This document shows positions 13,525 through 14,021 of a stretch of DNA of 14,021 nucleotides, piece after piece. The notes below the pieces were generated by a model. The model was not told the origin of the DNA. It ran no database searches and saw only the letters and a program-made list of their open reading frames with translations. Location of the stretch: NCBI GenBank assembly GCA_937897365.1, contig CALCOP010000047.1, forward strand, positions 1 through 14,021, read 5' to 3'. Every line of letters starts with the position of its first letter. Within the stretch, counting starts at the first letter, position 1. This DNA is from an uncultured euryarchaeote (GTDB lineage: Archaea > Thermoplasmatota > Poseidoniia > Poseidoniales > Poseidoniaceae). Both the position numbers and the translations under genes were made by a program.

Positions 13525-14021
13525 TCACTTGTTGCCATAAGAGAGTAATTCCTTACCCATTGCAAGCATAGAGAGTTCAGCGACCAATGCATGCCAACTG
13601 TGTGCATGTTCACCATATTGACCTCCGGATTGTGAAAAGGATTCGAATTGTGCGCTTGGTGAATTGAGATTTTCGATATCAGACTTTTTCGAATTAATTC
13701 TATAGAACCATGAACTTGCCTGGCCATCAACCAAATAAACAACCGGCTCTACTGGAGCACCTTGCTCATTTTTCAGAGCGGTAGGGATTCCCTCTTGGAC
13801 AAGGAAATTTTCGACATCGACGCCGCCTTTCGAATACATGAGTTTCTTCATTTTCCGATTCGATAATTCAAGCAACTGTTCACCATCAGTCACGGTCATA
13901 ATGCCAAGGCCGTATGTACCTCGATCGTTTTTGATGAAGACCACAGGTTCACGTTCAATACCAAGCAATGAGTATTTGCTGCGTAGACGGTCAAGGAACT
14001 GATTCACTTCAGCAGCCAATT
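13525..14021 (-). CDS. gshA: Glutamate-cysteine ligase, C-terminal part (runs off window)
   Basis: The visible 165 or so residues are the C-terminal part of a glutamate-cysteine ligase of the family first defined in Acidithiobacillus (the type with a conserved FIKADAGTYGMGIM region). They carry VFIKNDRGTYGLGIMTV, a KKLMYSKGGVDVENFLVQEG segment, PVVYLVDGQASSWFYRIN, and ENLNSPSAQF, which follow that family's order. The enzyme joins Glu and Cys by ATP hydrolysis in the first step of glutathione or gamma-glutamylcysteine synthesis. The reading frame is open to the window edge; the Met at 14019 is internal, so the 5' part is missing. Family assignment is strong from motif order but was not searched. 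Confidence 0.85.
   Translation of the reverse strand, partial: LAAEVNQFLDRLRSKYSLLGIEREPVVFIKNDRGTYGLGIMTVTDGEQLLELSNRKMKKLMYSKGGVDVENFLVQEGIPTALKNEQGAPVEPVVYLVDGQASSWFYRINSKKSDIENLNSPSAQFESFSQSGGQYGEHAHSWHALVAELSMLAMGKELLSYGNK

Noticed and set aside
1..14021. CRISPR arrays, insertion sequences or prophage
   Set aside because: No regularly spaced repeats, transposase motifs or phage genes were seen on either strand.

Overview
The window reads as a gene-dense stretch of archaeal chromosome, most likely from a marine planktonic euryarchaeon of the Marine Group II type (Candidatus Poseidoniales or a close relative). The archaeal signs are a probable archaeal RNase P protein Pop5, a HEMK2-like methyltransferase domain, a TATA-type promoter, and a 5' tRNA half that fits archaeal tRNA-Lys. 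The lineage call is an inference from gene content and moderate GC; no phylogeny was run.

Layout. Positions 1-34 hold the 5' half of a minus-strand tRNA, probably Lys. A methyltransferase/biotin-protein-ligase fusion (229-1710, +) converges on a minus-strand pair, Pop5 followed by a two-TM membrane protein (2633-1707). A ten-TM protein with an acidic tail (2703-4076, +) converges on a minus-strand pair, a TPR protein followed by an FtsZ-family GTPase (5392-4073). A 146-base divergent promoter region with a good TATA box (5483-5490) then opens the main operon.

The main operon (5539-11394, +) encodes a noncanonical cytochrome bc-type complex: an exported, membrane-anchored Reeler/'choice-of-anchor V'-like protein with a CxCH motif; a small two-TM protein; a Rieske iron-sulfur protein; a cytochrome b6-type N-terminal half with all four haem-ligand histidines; and a 942-residue fusion. 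The fusion joins a subunit-IV-like cytochrome b C-terminal half (PDWY motif), a roughly 270-residue extracytoplasmic domain, one more TM helix, and a complete cytoplasmic HdrD/GlpC-type module with two [4Fe-4S] ferredoxin motifs and two CCG domains. Positive-inside charges place the PDWY loop outside and the HdrD-like module inside. The result looks like a quinol-oxidising complex hard-wired to a cytosolic thiol/disulfide or flavoprotein redox module. This is the most striking item in the window.

After the operon come a SAP-domain/4-TM/zinc-ribbon protein (11438-12181, +) and a tight minus-strand cluster of a polytopic membrane protein, a 2x[4Fe-4S] ferredoxin and a two-TM protein (13491-12182). 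The window ends inside a glutamate-cysteine ligase on the minus strand (13525-14021, partial). Packing is extreme: convergent genes interlock their stop codons, and operon genes overlap at ATGA or start from Shine-Dalgarno sequences that include the previous stop codon.
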